Shown: one piece after another, positions 34,903 to 47,434 of the stretch
How the letters are laid out: the number at the start of each line of letters is the position of its first letter
How positions within the stretch are numbered: position 1 is the first letter of the stretch
Origin: Dugong dugon
Lineage: Eukaryota > Chordata > Mammalia > Sirenia > Dugongidae
Length of the DNA: 64,000 nt
Reading direction: 5' to 3'
NCBI GenBank assembly: GCA_030035585.1
Contig: CM057474.1
Location: forward strand, 2,660,501 to 2,724,500
The notes under the pieces: generated by a model
What the model was told of the DNA's origin: nothing
The model's input: the letters and a program-made list of their open reading frames with translations, nothing else
Databases searched by the model: none
Translations under genes and position numbers: made by a program

Positions 34903-35154
34903 TCTGTGGTAATGCTATGCTCTATATATTCACATATTAAACATATGCCAACCTAATCTCTGGCCATTATATGAAGTGGACCAAATTTTTATTTTTCCTT
35001 CTAGATTTTTTTATATCTCTTCCCCTTTTCCTTTGGAATATGCATTTCAAGAAAAGCTATTAGTACCAGAATTAAATCAATATGTTATTTCTTCTAAAAG
35101 AATGTCCTTTTTATATATTTTTTTGGTCAATTTACCTAAAAATTAACTGAGCTT
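34903..35154. other. AT-rich intergenic DNA
   Basis: No recognised feature. Confidence 0.4.
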
Positions 35155-35378
35155 GAGTAATCACAGACAGTGCAAAGAGCGTGGACTTTGGAGGGAGACA
35201 ATGTGTTTCTGCCACGTACTAGCTATGCAAACTTAAGCGGGGTGTCTAACTCCTCTGTACCATAGTTTCCTAGTATGTACCAGGGATCACTATACCATTC
35301 CTTTAGGACAACAGGAAAGGTTAAGTGTGTGTGAAGGGGAAGCACTTAGCACAGGACCAAGCACACAGTGGGTGTATT
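35155..35378 (+). mobile_element. MIR SINE
   Basis: Sense MIR order: CAGTGCAAAGAGCGTGGAC, CTGCCACGTACTAGCTATGC, CTCTGTACCATAGTTTCCTA and AAGCACTTAGCACAGGACC. Moderately decayed. Confidence 0.75.
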
Positions 35379-35379
35379 A

Positions 35380-35975
35380 ATTTCCTAGGGTATCCATAAC
35401 AATGTACCGCAAAATAAGATGGCTCATAAGAACAGACGTTTACTGTTTCACACTCTGGAGGCCAGCAATTCAAATTCAGAGCATCGCTAGCATCGTGCTC
35501 TCTGTGTCTGCTCCAGGGGAAGAGTCTTTTTTTTTTTTTTAAACTAATATAAAACTTTGTGTGTGCGTGTTTTAGGTGAAAATTTACAGCTCAAATTAAT
35601 TTCTCATTCAAAAATGTGCACACATACTGTTTTATGACCTTAGCTGCAATCCCCACAATGTGACAGCCCACTCCTCTAGGGAAAGATTCTCATCTCCCTG
35701 CTTCCAGTGGTCCCAGGCATTTTTTGGCACTCCTTGGCTGTAGCTGCACCTTCACATGGTCCTGTTCTCCCTCCCTGCCCAACCCCATGCTTCTCTCTGT
35801 GTCTCTTCCTTTTATAATAACACTGCTCAGAGTGACCCACCTTACTCCTGTACGTCCTCGTGTTAACTGATAATGTCTTCAAAGACTCTATTTCCAAACA
35901 AGGTCATGTTCACAGGTAGCAGGGGTTAGAGCTTCAACATGTCTTTTAGGGGGACACAATTCAATCCATCACAGC
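35380..35975 (-). mobile_element. older MaLR-like LTR, antisense, interrupted
   Basis: TTAATTTCCTAGGGTATCCA at the left end and GGGGGACACAATTCAATCCA at the right are the complement of an MLT1/MST-type LTR. A T-run and L1-like 3'-UTR piece (35527-35660) is inserted in the middle, so the LTR is older than that insertion. Confidence 0.75.
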
Positions 35976-36107
35976 AGGTGACAGCTGCCAAGTTAGATAT
36001 AAATGTATATGTGTGTGTATATGTAACAGCACTGTAACAGATCAAAGGATTCTCTTCCTTCCCCCTTCCTCTCTTACTTCCTTTTTTTTTTTTTTTTTGG
36101 CTGCAGC

Positions 36108-36258
36108 AAAACAAACCCGTTGCCATCAAGTCAATTCCAACTCATAGCAACCCTACAGGACAGAGTAGCACTGCCCCATAGAGTCTCCAAGGAGCACCTG
36201 GTGGATTTGAACTGCTGACCTTTTGGTTAGCAGCTGTAGCTTTTAACCACAACAGGTG
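36108..36258 (-). mobile_element. AfroSINE, antisense
   Basis: Antisense short copy with AACCCGTTGCCATCAAGTC. The head is decayed after TTTTAACCACAACAGGTGG. The T-run before it (36081-36098) lies upstream on the plus strand and is not its own tail. Confidence 0.9.
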
Positions 36259-37029
36259 GAGCTATTTATCTGATGCTTAAGGAGAAAGGTAACTTGCCAG
36301 TACCATATGAAAGTGTCTCCCCTTCCCATACAACTGTAGAAGAGCTGTGGTTTTGAAATCCACGGCCTCCAGAACTAGCTCTCTTTGTCCTCCAGGAAGG
36401 TAAACATAGATTTTGTTGCTAATGTCTAGTCTTTCTCAATGCCTTACTGTTACATTGCAGAAAAAAAAAGGAGAATGTAAAAAAAAAAAAAAGGAAAAAA
36501 TAATCCTATTTGACTAGGATGGGACAAAGAAGTGAGAGTTACAAGGACACCAGGATACAGACCCCTGGACTGCCATCTCTAAGAGAGATTCAGGAGTATA
36601 ATGACTGGTTAAAAAATTTTAGAGTGAAGTATCCTGGAGAAAGAACTTCTAGAGACACTGTTCAAATTCCTGGAACCCCCAATATTTCCAGACAACTGAT
36701 GCAGCCGGTCATTTCATGAGTCTTTAAAATGAAAACACTTGGTAGCCACCCAGAGAGAGACACTGTCTGTCAATTCAATTCCTCAGTAGGAATCTTTCCC
36801 TTATTTTATGCAGAAACCTCTTCCGTCACTGCCCAATAGTCAAATGATGGGCATGAGGCTTCTCACTCTGCATCATCCAGCTACTCCATGAAGACAACTC
36901 CCAGCAACACTCAGAACTTTTTAAATCAACAGAGGTAACAAAACTCCCAGCTGAAGTCAAAGGAAAGATTCCTGAATCTGTACTGGGCACACTAGGGTAC
37001 CCTAGAGAGGACACTCCTCTTCAATATAT
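36259..37029. other. intergenic DNA with one unexplained small frame
   Basis: Frame 36510-36719 (69 codons, plus) is preceded by a pyrimidine-rich CATTGCAG at about 36454-36461 that looks like a splice acceptor. No known domain is recognised. It is more likely chance or an old pseudogene fragment. Confidence 0.35.
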
Positions 37030-37225
37030 ATTTTATAACTGCTAACATCTATTTAGCTATCCATGCCAGGCACTGATCTAATTACTTCACATGCATTACC
37101 TCACTGATTCTTCGTAAGAACTCTATGGAGTAGGTACTACACTCTTCTCCATTTTACAGATGACAAAGGAAAAGCCTAAGAAGTTCAGTAAACTGCAAGT
37201 CCTTCTCATGTGGCTAGGAAATGTA
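37030..37225 (-). mobile_element. MIR SINE, antisense
   Basis: Reads AACTGCTAACATCTATTTAG, CCAGGCACTGATCTAATTAC, GAGTAGGTACTACACTCTTC, CCATTTTACAGATGACAAAG and GGCTAGGAAATGTAGAG, the full antisense MIR order. Confidence 0.85.
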
Positions 37226-40200
37226 GAGTCAAAACTCTATTGCGTGTCTGTCTGACATTAATGTGTGTGCGTTTAATCACTAAGAATGAAGAGAGGTATA
37301 TATTACTCCAAAAAACCAAGAGTAGGGGTGGGATTAAGGAGGGGAGATGGGCAAGTGGCACTTCCCTGCCCTGAACTCAAACTAGTTCAATAGTTGCAAA
37401 TTGGGATGCTAATGCTCTCACATTAAATATGGCTAGTAAAGGCCCTTACCTACAGATGAATTTAAGGTTTTGTCAAACAAGCAGAATGGGACACGTACAC
37501 CTTTGACTGATAATTGGTGTGCATGTAGTTACTTTCCAAATATGTCCTGTTCTTACTTGTCTGTTTGGTAGGCAGCTCCTGCCTCAAACCACAGATACAC
37601 GTATCTGGATATCCAGGAAGTCCCTATCAATAGATTTGAGATGAGGGGTAAGCAACTCATCCCCCAAACACACACACACTCCACCTTTTGAAAGGAGAGA
37701 AATACAGCACACCAGTTTTGAAGAAATTTCTCTATATCCCACACCTAGCCTCTCCAACTTCAATCCCTTTATTGCTTTGGGATGGAGAGGGGACAAGTTT
37801 CCCTATACCAGTTTTAAGCCATCTCCTCTCTATGTCTTGTTTGGGGGAGTCCATCTCAGTATGTCGTGTGGGAGTAAACAGAACCTATCTTCTTGGGGAC
37901 TGGTCAAACTTGAGACTACAACAGCTCCATTTTAATATCCGTTGCTCCCCGAAAACAGAATAGAAACTTTGCACTTTCCTTCCACAGTAAATCGGTCTTC
38001 TTACCTCTACCCTGTTCACGTGCTTCACTTTCACTGTTAGAAAACAGTGGACCTGTGATGAGGGCAATGACTTCCATTGTAAAGGTATGCAAATGAATTC
38101 CAAGTGTGCTGTCGGAAGATGAGAGGAAAACTGGCGGCAATTTTTCTACTTGTTCTGGAGTAAAAGCATTGGTAAACCAATCACATGATGCACCTCCAGG
38201 GAGTATCTATGAATGGAGAGTCTCTGATTACTGGTTTTGTCTTTATTTCCATTTGATGAATTACCTTTAATTATAGTGTAATTAGGTAACACCTTTAGCA
38301 TTAAAGAAAAATAAGCCATGTAATAAGGTATAATTTCTGAGAACTGCATAAATTCTGATGATTGTAAATAAAGAAACCACATTATAACTCTGTGAATTTG
38401 TCATAACAGTTTGGTTTATATATTTTTTAAAAAGATTGCTTTGCATAATATGGAATGTTATTCAGTGTCAATTCTAGTCTGCTTTATGAAAAAGGCAATT
38501 GAAGAAATCAGTCTTACATGTAAATATGTTTTATAATAGGCAAAATCTATCCACTAAATGAAGCCTTTCAAAAATCCCCCACCAATTCTCAGTAATTGAA
38601 GCAAATACTAATTAAAACAAGTGCTTAACTAGTTAATCACCATTGAACAGTAAACTTCCAACTCTCACAGTTGACGTTTAGCCAGGAATTGCCTATGTCT
38701 CTCTCTTCAGATCCCTCCCAATACCCTACTGTTTTCCTGCATGAGCAGGGTGGGATTTCTAGAAACCACTTACAGCAGGGTCCATTTATCTAAAGATATT
38801 TCAATATGTTTTTTCAGTCAAAATACAAATGAGTGCTATTCATAACTCACTTTCATATCCCATTATGTAAATGCCAGCAAAGAGCAGAGATGGTTGTTGA
38901 CAGTAACAGTGGCATTTCCCAATCTTGCTACTTTACAGATCAGGGACAAGGGCTCATAGAGGGAGGGACATCCAGGCAGCTTTCACCCAACTGCTCATCA
39001 TATACTTTTCTAACCCGTTTCTCTATGAGAGATGAGAGGTGAAGAAATATTTCCTCCATGCCACAAAAACACTGGGCACCAATGAATGACAAAGCTTCCA
39101 GAATATGTCAGAGACAAGATTATATCTTCTCCAGCAAGTCTGGGCATGACAATTTTAAGATTGTTCTTTCTGATAACCTTCTAATCATAAATTTCCCTTT
39201 CAGGCTAACTCTAAAAAGCATTTATACTAGAGTTGCTCCTTTCAGTTCTATTATCCTGTGATGATCAAAGTATCTCTACTGAAAATTATATTTCAAATCT
39301 ACTCCCCACGGCATCTGGAATACTCACCTCATAAACTGAAGACTTTTGTACTTGATCATGGTCTGAATCTCCACTTGCACTTGTCTTAGGTGATTCCAAA
39401 TCACAATGATGACACAAACAACATACCAGCCTTGCATAACCTTGACCTCTTTACCTTCAGGCTTTCCACTCCACCTCAACTAACAGCCCCTATAGGCAAC
39501 TCTGGACATTGTCATTACCAAAATGTCCCCACCTTTGTAATACTAAATTCAGACATTATCCTTCTTGATCACATCTTCCTCTTTCCATCTCATTTCCTGA
39601 ACCAGGTTGGCTACTGTTTTCCTACCTAATTTGGACCATTAATACACCAACTCCTCTACTTTCTATGTATCAGCTCCCCTTTTCTTCGGTTTTATTCCTA
39701 CATATGACTTACATTATAGTTATATGATGCATACGAACGTTATACGTGTATATACATGTATATTATTCCCATTGTATTTTTCTTGCTCAATAATCCATGT
39801 TTGTTTTATAATTGCCTCAGGGAAAAGGAGGGCAAAATCTATCTGCTGAAAGAAAGTGATACGATATGGTAGTAGTTACTGTTCAGACAAGACACTGACA
39901 AAAGCATTTCCAGCTTTTTGAGAGAAGCAGCTAAGGGGAGAGGAAAAATGAGAAGAATAAGGACAAGAGGTAGACTTAAGTGTCCTTGACCCCCACCAAT
40001 AGGTATTGAACTCTACCATCTAAGAAGGAGGAGATGATGGTGGTGCCCCTTGAAATGAGAGAATATTCATGAAAATAATTTTGAACTTTGAATTAATGGA
40101 ATATTTGCTCTGAACAAATATTTTAAAATAGAAGATTCAGTTATCTTTAATGGGCAAGTTTGTTTTTACACTGTCATAGGAAACAGGAGATCCAGCTCAA

Positions 40201-40309
40201 GATGAGTTCAGAAATAAAAAATGCAGATACATTTTTTGCACATTGAAGTTACCATGTGTAATCTCAGTCTACCAATTAGATTCCATGGTGCATTAGTTTA
40301 AGCATTCTT
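37226..40309. other. long unassigned intergenic stretch
   Basis: Mixed composition, including moderately GC-rich parts (37.5-38.1 kb, 39.3-39.7 kb) with many short overlapping frames on both strands. None shows a domain or codon pattern I can defend. No SINE or L1 detected. Pyrimidine-rich parts at 39.4-39.7 kb may be an ancient repeat. Confidence 0.35.
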
Positions 40310-40980
40310 TTGCCAATATGCTGAACATAATTTCCCCACTGTCCTTCAGCTACCCCTCTGACAACATCCCAACCTAAGATGTACCCAGTCATCTGCCTTC
40401 CCGGTTCATACTATGGAGCTAATATATGAAACCATTATAAACTCAATGGGGCCCTCAGTCTTGCTCTAGAAGTCTGCTAGATTTCTCTAGTTGGCCCTCT
40501 CTCACCTTCTGCCTTTTCGATCATCCCCAGGAGATTACTCACCATCTATTTCACAGAGAATCTAAAAAGCTTCAAAAGACAACTATCTCCACTTCACACC
40601 ACCACATCCATGAGTCTACCTGAAATAGCTCCTTTCTTTTCCACCTTCCCTCCCATTAAAATGGATGAGGTATCCCCATTCTTTAAGAAAAGAGACACTT
40701 CATGACTTCAAATAAAACCCCTAAACACTGACGTAGCATTCTTCTCTGCAGGAAAACCGCTTTAAGATGTTTTCTATACATAATAGCCTTCATTTCTCTA
40801 CTTTTTGTTCTCTCTTGAATCTCCTCCGAAAGTCTACCCCACCACTCAGCTGACAACTTCCCCAGGTTCCTGAATTTCAGGGACCAGAGAGAACTATCCA
40901 AGGGAATCACTACAGTCTGCAGAGCACAGCAGGGAGGCCAAAGGAGTACACATGCTGTATAAAGAGAGCTTCTCCCCTTG
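40310..40980 (+). other. pyrimidine-rich ancient repeat, tentative
   Basis: CTCCACTTCACACCACCACA, then TTTTCCACCTTCCCTCCC and AAAATGGATGAGGTATCC resemble the same old repeat suspected at 29.06 kb, here uninterrupted. Assignment to an L1M-class family is from memory and weak. Confidence 0.35.
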
Positions 40981-41454
40981 CGCCACCACTCTCCAAGCCC
41001 CCAACTCTCACTCCTTCCCCAACTCCTGGAGATGTTTCTCTGTGCTGTTAGAAGGCCCTGCGCACTTTACAGTTGTCTCCACTGTGCTGTGTTGTTTTCT
41101 CATTTTCTCATTCCCCTACAGTGATGGAGGAGTAAGTCTGCACAGTGTGACAGAGTTCCAGCTTTAGTTGGCCACGCTGTACTTCTGACTGGCCTTTAAC
41201 AATCTAGAAATGGAAATATTACCTTAAAACCATGTGTGATCATTAAGGTTGTGTGTCAACTTGGCTGGGCCATGATTCTCAGTGGTTTGGCAGTTATGAT
41301 GTCAAACTCCACCCTATCTCCACGTGCAAATCACGGGATGAGTCAGATCCCTGGAAAATAAAAATAGACAGGAACAACGAAAATAAAACCACTCGAATGT
41401 CCTCCCCAAAACACGATGTGGAGGGAGGGAGGGAGCTACTCCAGTGCCCCAAAG
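40981..41454. other. intergenic DNA with a short LTR-like piece
   Basis: 41245-41300 reads TGTGTCAACTTGGCTGGGCC then ATGATTCTCAG, which resembles part of the MaLR-like LTR head (as at 59095) but without its flanks. Otherwise nothing recognised. Confidence 0.35.
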
Positions 41455-41463
41455 TACCAAACC

Positions 41464-41613
41464 CAGTAGAACTGCCCCGTAGGGTTTCCAAGGCTGTAGT
41501 CTTTACGGAAGCACAGTGCCACATCTTTTTCCCATGGAACAATGGCTGGTGGGTTCAAATGGCCGACATTTTGGTTAGCGGCCAAGTGCTTTACTACAGT
41601 GCCGCCAGTGTTC
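41464..41613 (-). mobile_element. AfroSINE, long subfamily, lacking its tail end
   Basis: Antisense, with the long-form middle (GGCTGTAGTCTTTACGGAAG) and head. The RTE-like terminus before CAGTAGAACTGCC is missing. Several overlapping frames on both strands pass through it and are incidental. Confidence 0.85.
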
Positions 41614-41739
41614 CTTCCAGCAACATCAGTATGGCCCCCAATAGCATCCTTCAAAACATTGATAATTAATAGGGTCTATGTGGACCTGAATCGTATGCAT
41701 ATAGATTCACCCACATCACTCTCCCACCCTATCATATGC

Positions 41740-41945
41740 TCCGCTTATACTGGCCCTTCTCTCAGTTTCCTGAACTCACCAAATTTCTCTCCGATTCTGG
41801 CCCTACAAACACTGTGTTTTCTCTGCGTGGGACACACTTACACCACCTTCCATCCGCTGCTTCATTGCCTAACTACCCTCTGCTTATTTTCTTATTCTAA
41901 GATCATAGCTTCGAGTTTAAATCCTCCAAGAAACTTTTTGTAATA
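41740..41945 (+). mobile_element. L2-like LINE fragment
   Basis: TTCTCTGCGTGGGACACACT followed by TTCTAAGATCATAGCTTCGA and AAATCCTCCAAGAAAC fits the L2 segment also seen at 9055. Decayed. Confidence 0.45.
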
Positions 41946-42659
41946 ACTTTCAATCAGTAATTTTCAAAATATATGACATGGCCCATAATGTGTTATGAAG
42001 TCAGTTCAGTAGGCCTATAACCAGTATTTAAAAAAAAAAAAAAAAAAAGGTAGAATCGGGTGGCATAGCATGGGTTGGTCTGCTGGGGAAGGGAAAGGAA
42101 AGGAGTGGAAAGGAAGATACGATGCATCACACGTAGTTAAGGTTAAGTACTATTTTGTAAATGTGTGTGTGTGAGTGTGTGCATGTGGGCTGAGTGATAA
42201 AAGAAAGTGTAACTTTTTGTACAGTGAGTCACATTCAAAAGTAGGTTTGAAAGCCAGAGTCTGGAATAAAACTGCCTTAAGTGATGCTCACCATTTATGT
42301 GCTTTCATAGCACCAACATTTACTTATCTTTTAGCAAAATTAAGACACTCAGTCCATTATCTGTACCTGTGCATTTGTCTTAAATAATATATAGGAAATA
42401 AAAGCAAGCAAAGACATACCTCCATTAAATAATGTATCAAAACATAACCTCCACTAAACAATAGATTATTTTCTAAAGATGTAACTGTATCACTGAGGGT
42501 TTCTTATTTTCAGTACCTATGATGAAATGATAAAATGAGGACCATAATAAAGGATCTTTTGCTATAGTTGCTGCTGTTTCTGCCTGTTTCAGTTTCCACT
42601 ACATCTACAAACATGGGTCGCCCAAGCAGAAACGCCTGAGTCACAACCCCTCGGTTCGC
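41946..42659. other. intergenic DNA with poly-A and (TG)n runs
   Basis: A-run at about 42031-42048, GGAAA-rich stretch near 42090-42112, TG microsatellite at 42162-42181. No gene. Confidence 0.5.
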
Positions 42660-42830
42660 TACCAATATAACACCTTTGGCAAGTTACATAACTCCTTGAA
42701 GTTCTTTTTTTAAAAAATGTTTTTTGTCATCTGTGTTTGGAGATGATATCATGTACCTTACTGAGTTATGAATATTCAATGAGATAACTTGCTTAGTATA
42801 GTTTCTATCGAGTGACAGACATTTAATAAA
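42660..42830 (+). mobile_element. MIR SINE, decayed
   Basis: CTTTGGCAAGTTACATAACT then TTTTGTCATCTGTGTTTGG and AATATTCAATGAGATAACTT follow the MIR core with a T-rich insertion. Confidence 0.55.
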
Positions 42831-43559
42831 GGTCCATTTCCTCCCATCATCTCTATGCCTTTTGCAGTCCCCAGATGGAATTTCATTCCTAATTGCAGGA
42901 AGCATCCTAAAACTCCTGGCTTGATTGTCTGACAAGCACTTTTCTAACATACAATATATGATTATATTTCATACTTATTATCTAATGTCATTTTGATGCT
43001 ACCAAAGTAATTTCAACAACATAAGTCAAACTAATGGCACCATGAACTTTTTAATTTTTTCTCCTTAATCATTTTCTCTTCTATTCTTCTGTTTGGAGCA
43101 GGCTGCCTATTTGGACCAGTCTGTCTCAGTAATTCCAGAATTCATAATCAAATATTCCAAAGTCAGGATTAGAAACCCGGAATCTCTTCTGTATCAACGG
43201 AGCAGTTTGCTTTCCAACGTAGGTATACTGTCAGCTTCTAGCAGATATGTCCATACGTAGAGTGAAAGTAGACCATATCACAAGGGGAAGATTCTATTGT
43301 GGCTCAACCAAAACATGCTTTAAGAAATAAATGTAGAGAATCATGCAATTTAATTGACTTAACAAAATTTTCACATTTTACTCTACCTCAATTCACGGCC
43401 AAAGCACGTATCATCATCATTTCCTGAAACATTCACAACTTTCTAAACAACTGATATATCAAAGACATGAAATGGGAAGAAGAAAGTAAATTAGAGATTT
43501 GAAAATGCAATGAAATTTGTAACACAGGAAGAATTTTTAATACTAATAAAAGTCTCATT
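42831..43559. other. AT-rich intergenic DNA, nothing recognised
   Basis: No repeat family or coding frame supported. Confidence 0.4.
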
Positions 43560-43574
43560 AATAAAATAAATCCC

Positions 43575-45340
43575 CACTTATGCTCATCAAAGGACTTCAC
43601 CAAAAGAGTCAAAAGACAACCTACAGACTGGGAAAAAAATTTTGGTTATGACAAATCTGATCAGTGTCTAATCTCTAAAATCTACAAGGTACTGCAAAAC
43701 CTCAACAACAGAAAGACAAATAACCCAATTAAAAAATGGGCAAAGGATATGAATAGGCACTTCGCCGAAGAAGACATTCAGGCAGCTAACAGACACATGA
43801 AGAAATGCTCACAATCATTAGCCCTTAGAGAAATGCAAATCAAAACTACAATGAGATACCATCTCACCCCAACAAGGCTAGCATTAATCCAAAAAACACA
43901 AAATAATAAATGCTGGAGAGGTTGTGGAGAGACTGGAACACTTACACACTGTTGGTAGGAATGTAAAATGGTACAAGCACTTTGGAAATCGATTTGGCGC
44001 TTCCTTAAAAAGCTGGAAATAGAAGTACCATATGATCCAGCCATCCTGCTCCTTGGAATATATCCTAGAGAAATAAAAGCCATCACACAAATAGATATAT
44101 GCATACCCATGTTCATTGCAGCACTGTTCACGATAGCAAAAAGATGGCAACAACCTAGGTGCCCATCAACGGATAAACGGATAAACAAATTATGGTATAT
44201 TCACACAATGGAATACTACACAATGATAAAGAACAACGATGAATCCGTGAAACATCTTATAACATGGAGGAATCTGGAGATCATTATGCTAAGTGCATTT
44301 AGTCAGTCACAGAAGGACAAGTATTATATAAGACCATGACTATAAGAACTCAAGAAAATGTTTACTCACAGAAGAAAACATTCTTTGGTAGTTATGAGGG
44401 TGAGGAGGAAGGGTGAGGGTTATTCACTAACTATATAGTAGACAAGAACTATCTTAGGTGAAGGGAAGGACAGCACACACTATGGGGAAAGTCAGCACAA
44501 CTGGACTAAACCAAAGCTAAGAAGTTTCCTGAATAAAATCAAACACTTCGAAGGACAGAGTAGCAGGGATAGGGGTCTGGGGACCATGCTTTCAGGGGAC
44601 ATCTAGGTCAATTGGGAAAACAAAGTTTATTAAGAAAATGTTCTGCATCCTACTTTGGTAAGTGGCATCTGGGGTCTTAAAAGCTAGCAAGAGGCCATCT
44701 AAGATGCATCAATTGGTCCCAACCACCTGGAGTAAAGGAGAATGAAGAACACCAAAGACACAAGGAAGGTATTAGCCCAAGAGACAGAAAGGGCCACATA
44801 AACCAGAGACTTCATCAGCCTGAGACCAGAACTAGATGGTGTCCGGCTACCATCAATGACCGCCCTGACAGGGAATACAACACAGAGTCCTTGATGGAGC
44901 AGGAGAAAGGTAGGGTGCAGAACTCAATTCTAGTAAAAAGACCAGACTTAATGGTCTGACTGAGACTGGAGGAACCGCAGAAAGCATGGCCCTCGGACTC
45001 TCTGTCAACCCAGAACTAAAACAATTCCCAAGGCCAACTCTTCAGACAAAGATTGGACTGGACTGTGGGACATAAAATGATACTCGTGAAGAGTGTGCTT
45101 CGTAGCTCAAGTAGATACATGGGACTAAATGGGCAGTTTCTATCCGGAGGTGAGATGAGAAGGCGGAGAGTATTAGGAGCTGGTTGAATGGACACGGGAA
45201 ATCAGGGGTGGAAAGGAGGATTGTGCTGTCACAGTATAGGGAGAGCAATTAGGGTGACATAACCATGTATGTATAAATTTTTGTATAAGGGACTAACTTG
45301 AATTATAAACTTTCAATTAAACTACAACAATAAAAAATAA
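43575..45340 (+). mobile_element. L1 LINE, 5' truncated, 3' complete
   Basis: A 1.77-kb insertion containing the ORF2 C-terminus (43581-44339) and the complete 3' UTR (44340-45340). Its ends are set by a perfect 15-bp duplication AATAAAATAAATCCC at 43560-43574 and 45341-45355. The 3' UTR matches those at 18.7 and 52.6 kb. The right duplication overlaps the head of the older SINE at 45353, so this L1 landed at the 5' edge of that SINE. Confidence 0.97.
43581..44339 (+). pseudogene. L1 ORF2 C-terminal region with one in-frame stop
   Basis: One reading frame stays open from the truncation point to the normal stop, about 252 codons, except for a single TAG at 43956-43958. It encodes the conserved end of ORF2p: [20 protein letters not shown], the cysteine-rich [16 protein letters not shown], then LWKSIWRFLKKLEIEVPYDP and MFIAALFTIAKRWQQP. 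In relatives the stop position is a Trp (HCWW), so a TGG to TAG change explains it. Endonuclease and RT domains are absent, so no activity is expected. Confidence 0.95.
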
Positions 45341-45352
45341 AATAAAATAAAT

Positions 45353-45556
45353 CCCTGGGTGGTGCAAATGGTTAACGTGCATGACTGCTTACCAAAGGTT
45401 GGAAGTTCTAGTCCACTGAAAAGCACCTCAGAAGAAAGGTCTGAATATCTACTTCTGAAAAATGAGCCATTGAAAACTCTATGGAGCACATTTCTACTCT
45501 GACACACATAGGGTCACCATGAGTCAGAATCGACTGATTCCGACTGGTTGCCGGTA
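45353..45556 (+). mobile_element. older AfroSINE subfamily
   Basis: Head CCCTGGGTGGTGCAAATGG, B-box region GTTCTAGTCC, an extra middle (CTACTTCTGAAAAATGAGCC) and tail ATGAGTCAGAATCGACTG. Same lineage as 22730 and 49712. Its 5' end is the insertion site of the preceding L1. Confidence 0.85.
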
Positions 45557-47212
45557 GTCTGCGCTAAATTAATGGGGGTTGGGGGTTAGAATTTATACGG
45601 CTTCATTGTCTTCTGTACATACAGTTACACTGATTTCACAAATCCCTCAATATGGAAGACCTCTACAAGAAATGAACAAAGGTAAATTAGCCATAATGAA
45701 TTACCACAATAGCCCCAGAAATTCACATTAAAGATAAAGCTTCTATACAAATTCTTTCAAGTTTTTTTTTTTTTTTTTCTTGTCTTTTAAAGAAAACTCT
45801 TTTCAACCAGACATGCCTCTGTTTCTGGGTGTCAAAAAGAAAAAGAAAATTGAGCATAATCGTTTTAAGAGACATAACTTTGAAAGCAGCAACAACTTTT
45901 AAGCAATCTAGTCCTCAATTTGTAACTACCCTGATTTTCTAAATGTGCTTATTTCATAACATGTTGAAACATTTCTAAAATCTGGTAACAATATTTACTT
46001 GAGTACAGTCTTTATTTTGGCAAGTGTTAGGCAGAACAAGGTCACATATTTAAAGGCTTCTGTATAGAGCTTACATAATAAGCATAACCACAATTTCTCT
46101 TTATGGTAGACATATCCATAAATAATGCTGCATGATTTAAAATGTTTTATTCTATATTATTTTTTTGTAATATGTTTTCACCAATAAATTCATGTGGGGT
46201 CTTGCAAATTCACTTTATAAATGAAGACTATATTAGGCAGTATTACTTCAACAATCTTCCCAAGAAATGGATCAAGTCCTATGATAACTGAACAGGTGTC
46301 TGTTCTGATTCTGGTTTATGTAAACAAAGTTTGGTTTAAATGGGGAAACAATTCAGTGGTATTATGTTTAGTTGACTTGCTGAATCATTGTCAGTGTAGC
46401 TTACCCCCTCGTCTAGCTTACATACTTTATTTCAACTGAGTTCTCCTAGGTTATATTATCTAACAGCAGAAATCAGAGAGAGGCACCAGAATCAAAATTC
46501 TAGATAGAAATTTGACCAGATTCCCTTTTGTAAAACACATTGAATTTGAGTATACATTTTCAATGTTTGTTTTTATCCCATGCACTGAAAATTCACTGGG
46601 AAATCTCTCAGTATGTGAAAGATTGTGCCCAATTAAAAAAGAAATTTTAATTAAATTTCCCCTATGAAAAACTAAACTAATCAAAAATAAACTTTTTTAT
46701 TGTTTTTGCCACAATTCATCAATTGGGGAATAAAAATCAGACCTCCAAAATTTCTGTTCTAGAAAAAAAAAAATACACTTCAAAAATAATGAAGCAATAT
46801 TTTTGTCTCCTGGCCATCTAGCAGACATCAGCTGTCTCCCCTTGGGTCTGTATGCCTGGTGCCATCTTTGACCATCAAAACCAAATTCTCACCTACTCCC
46901 TCTCTGTCAGTTATACAGAAGAGTCCAAAGAGGGAGTGAAAAACTAACATCTTTTAAGTTCAGAACTATGGGATGCACATTACGCTAGACTATTTATATC
47001 TCTTATCACACCTGATACCCTGGTATTGTGTATAACAAAAAATAAAAATTAATCTAGCAGTATATAACCATATTAGCTTTAAGTCATTTGCAAAGGATTA
47101 AAGAGTTTCGCCCTAAATTTCTAAAATGCAGTGTCTCTCTAACCATCGTTTTGATCACTGCTCACATATTTTGGCATTGTGCTAAAGGCAGATAATAGAA
47201 GTCATTTTCATT
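45557..47212. other. intergenic DNA, nothing recognised
   Basis: T-run at about 45761-45778. Otherwise AT-rich, without named repeats or supported genes. Confidence 0.4.
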
Positions 47213-47223
47213 TCCTGTCCTTA

Positions 47224-47423
47224 AACCTGTTACCGACAAGACAATTCCAACCATAGCAACTCTACAGGACAGAGTAGAACTGCCCCATAGGGTTTCCAAT
47301 GCTGTAATCTTTACGGAAGCAGATGGCCACATCTTTCTCCCACAAAGCAGCTGGTGGGTTCGAACTGCTGACCTTTTGGTTAGCAGCCAAGTGCTTAAAC
47401 CACTGCACCACCAGGGCGCCTCC
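47224..47423 (-). mobile_element. AfroSINE, long subfamily, antisense
   Basis: Complete long-form copy with the middle block (AATGCTGTAATCTTTACGGA). An 11-bp duplication TCCTGTCCTTA lies at 47213-47223 and 47424-47434. The B box is intact in complement (GGTTCGAAC). Confidence 0.95.
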
Positions 47424-47434
47424 TCCTGTCCTTA

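Noticed and set aside
41253..41943. Two frames of 138 and 133 codons as a gene
   Set aside because: They pass through an antisense AfroSINE and an L2-like piece, with competing frames on the other strand.
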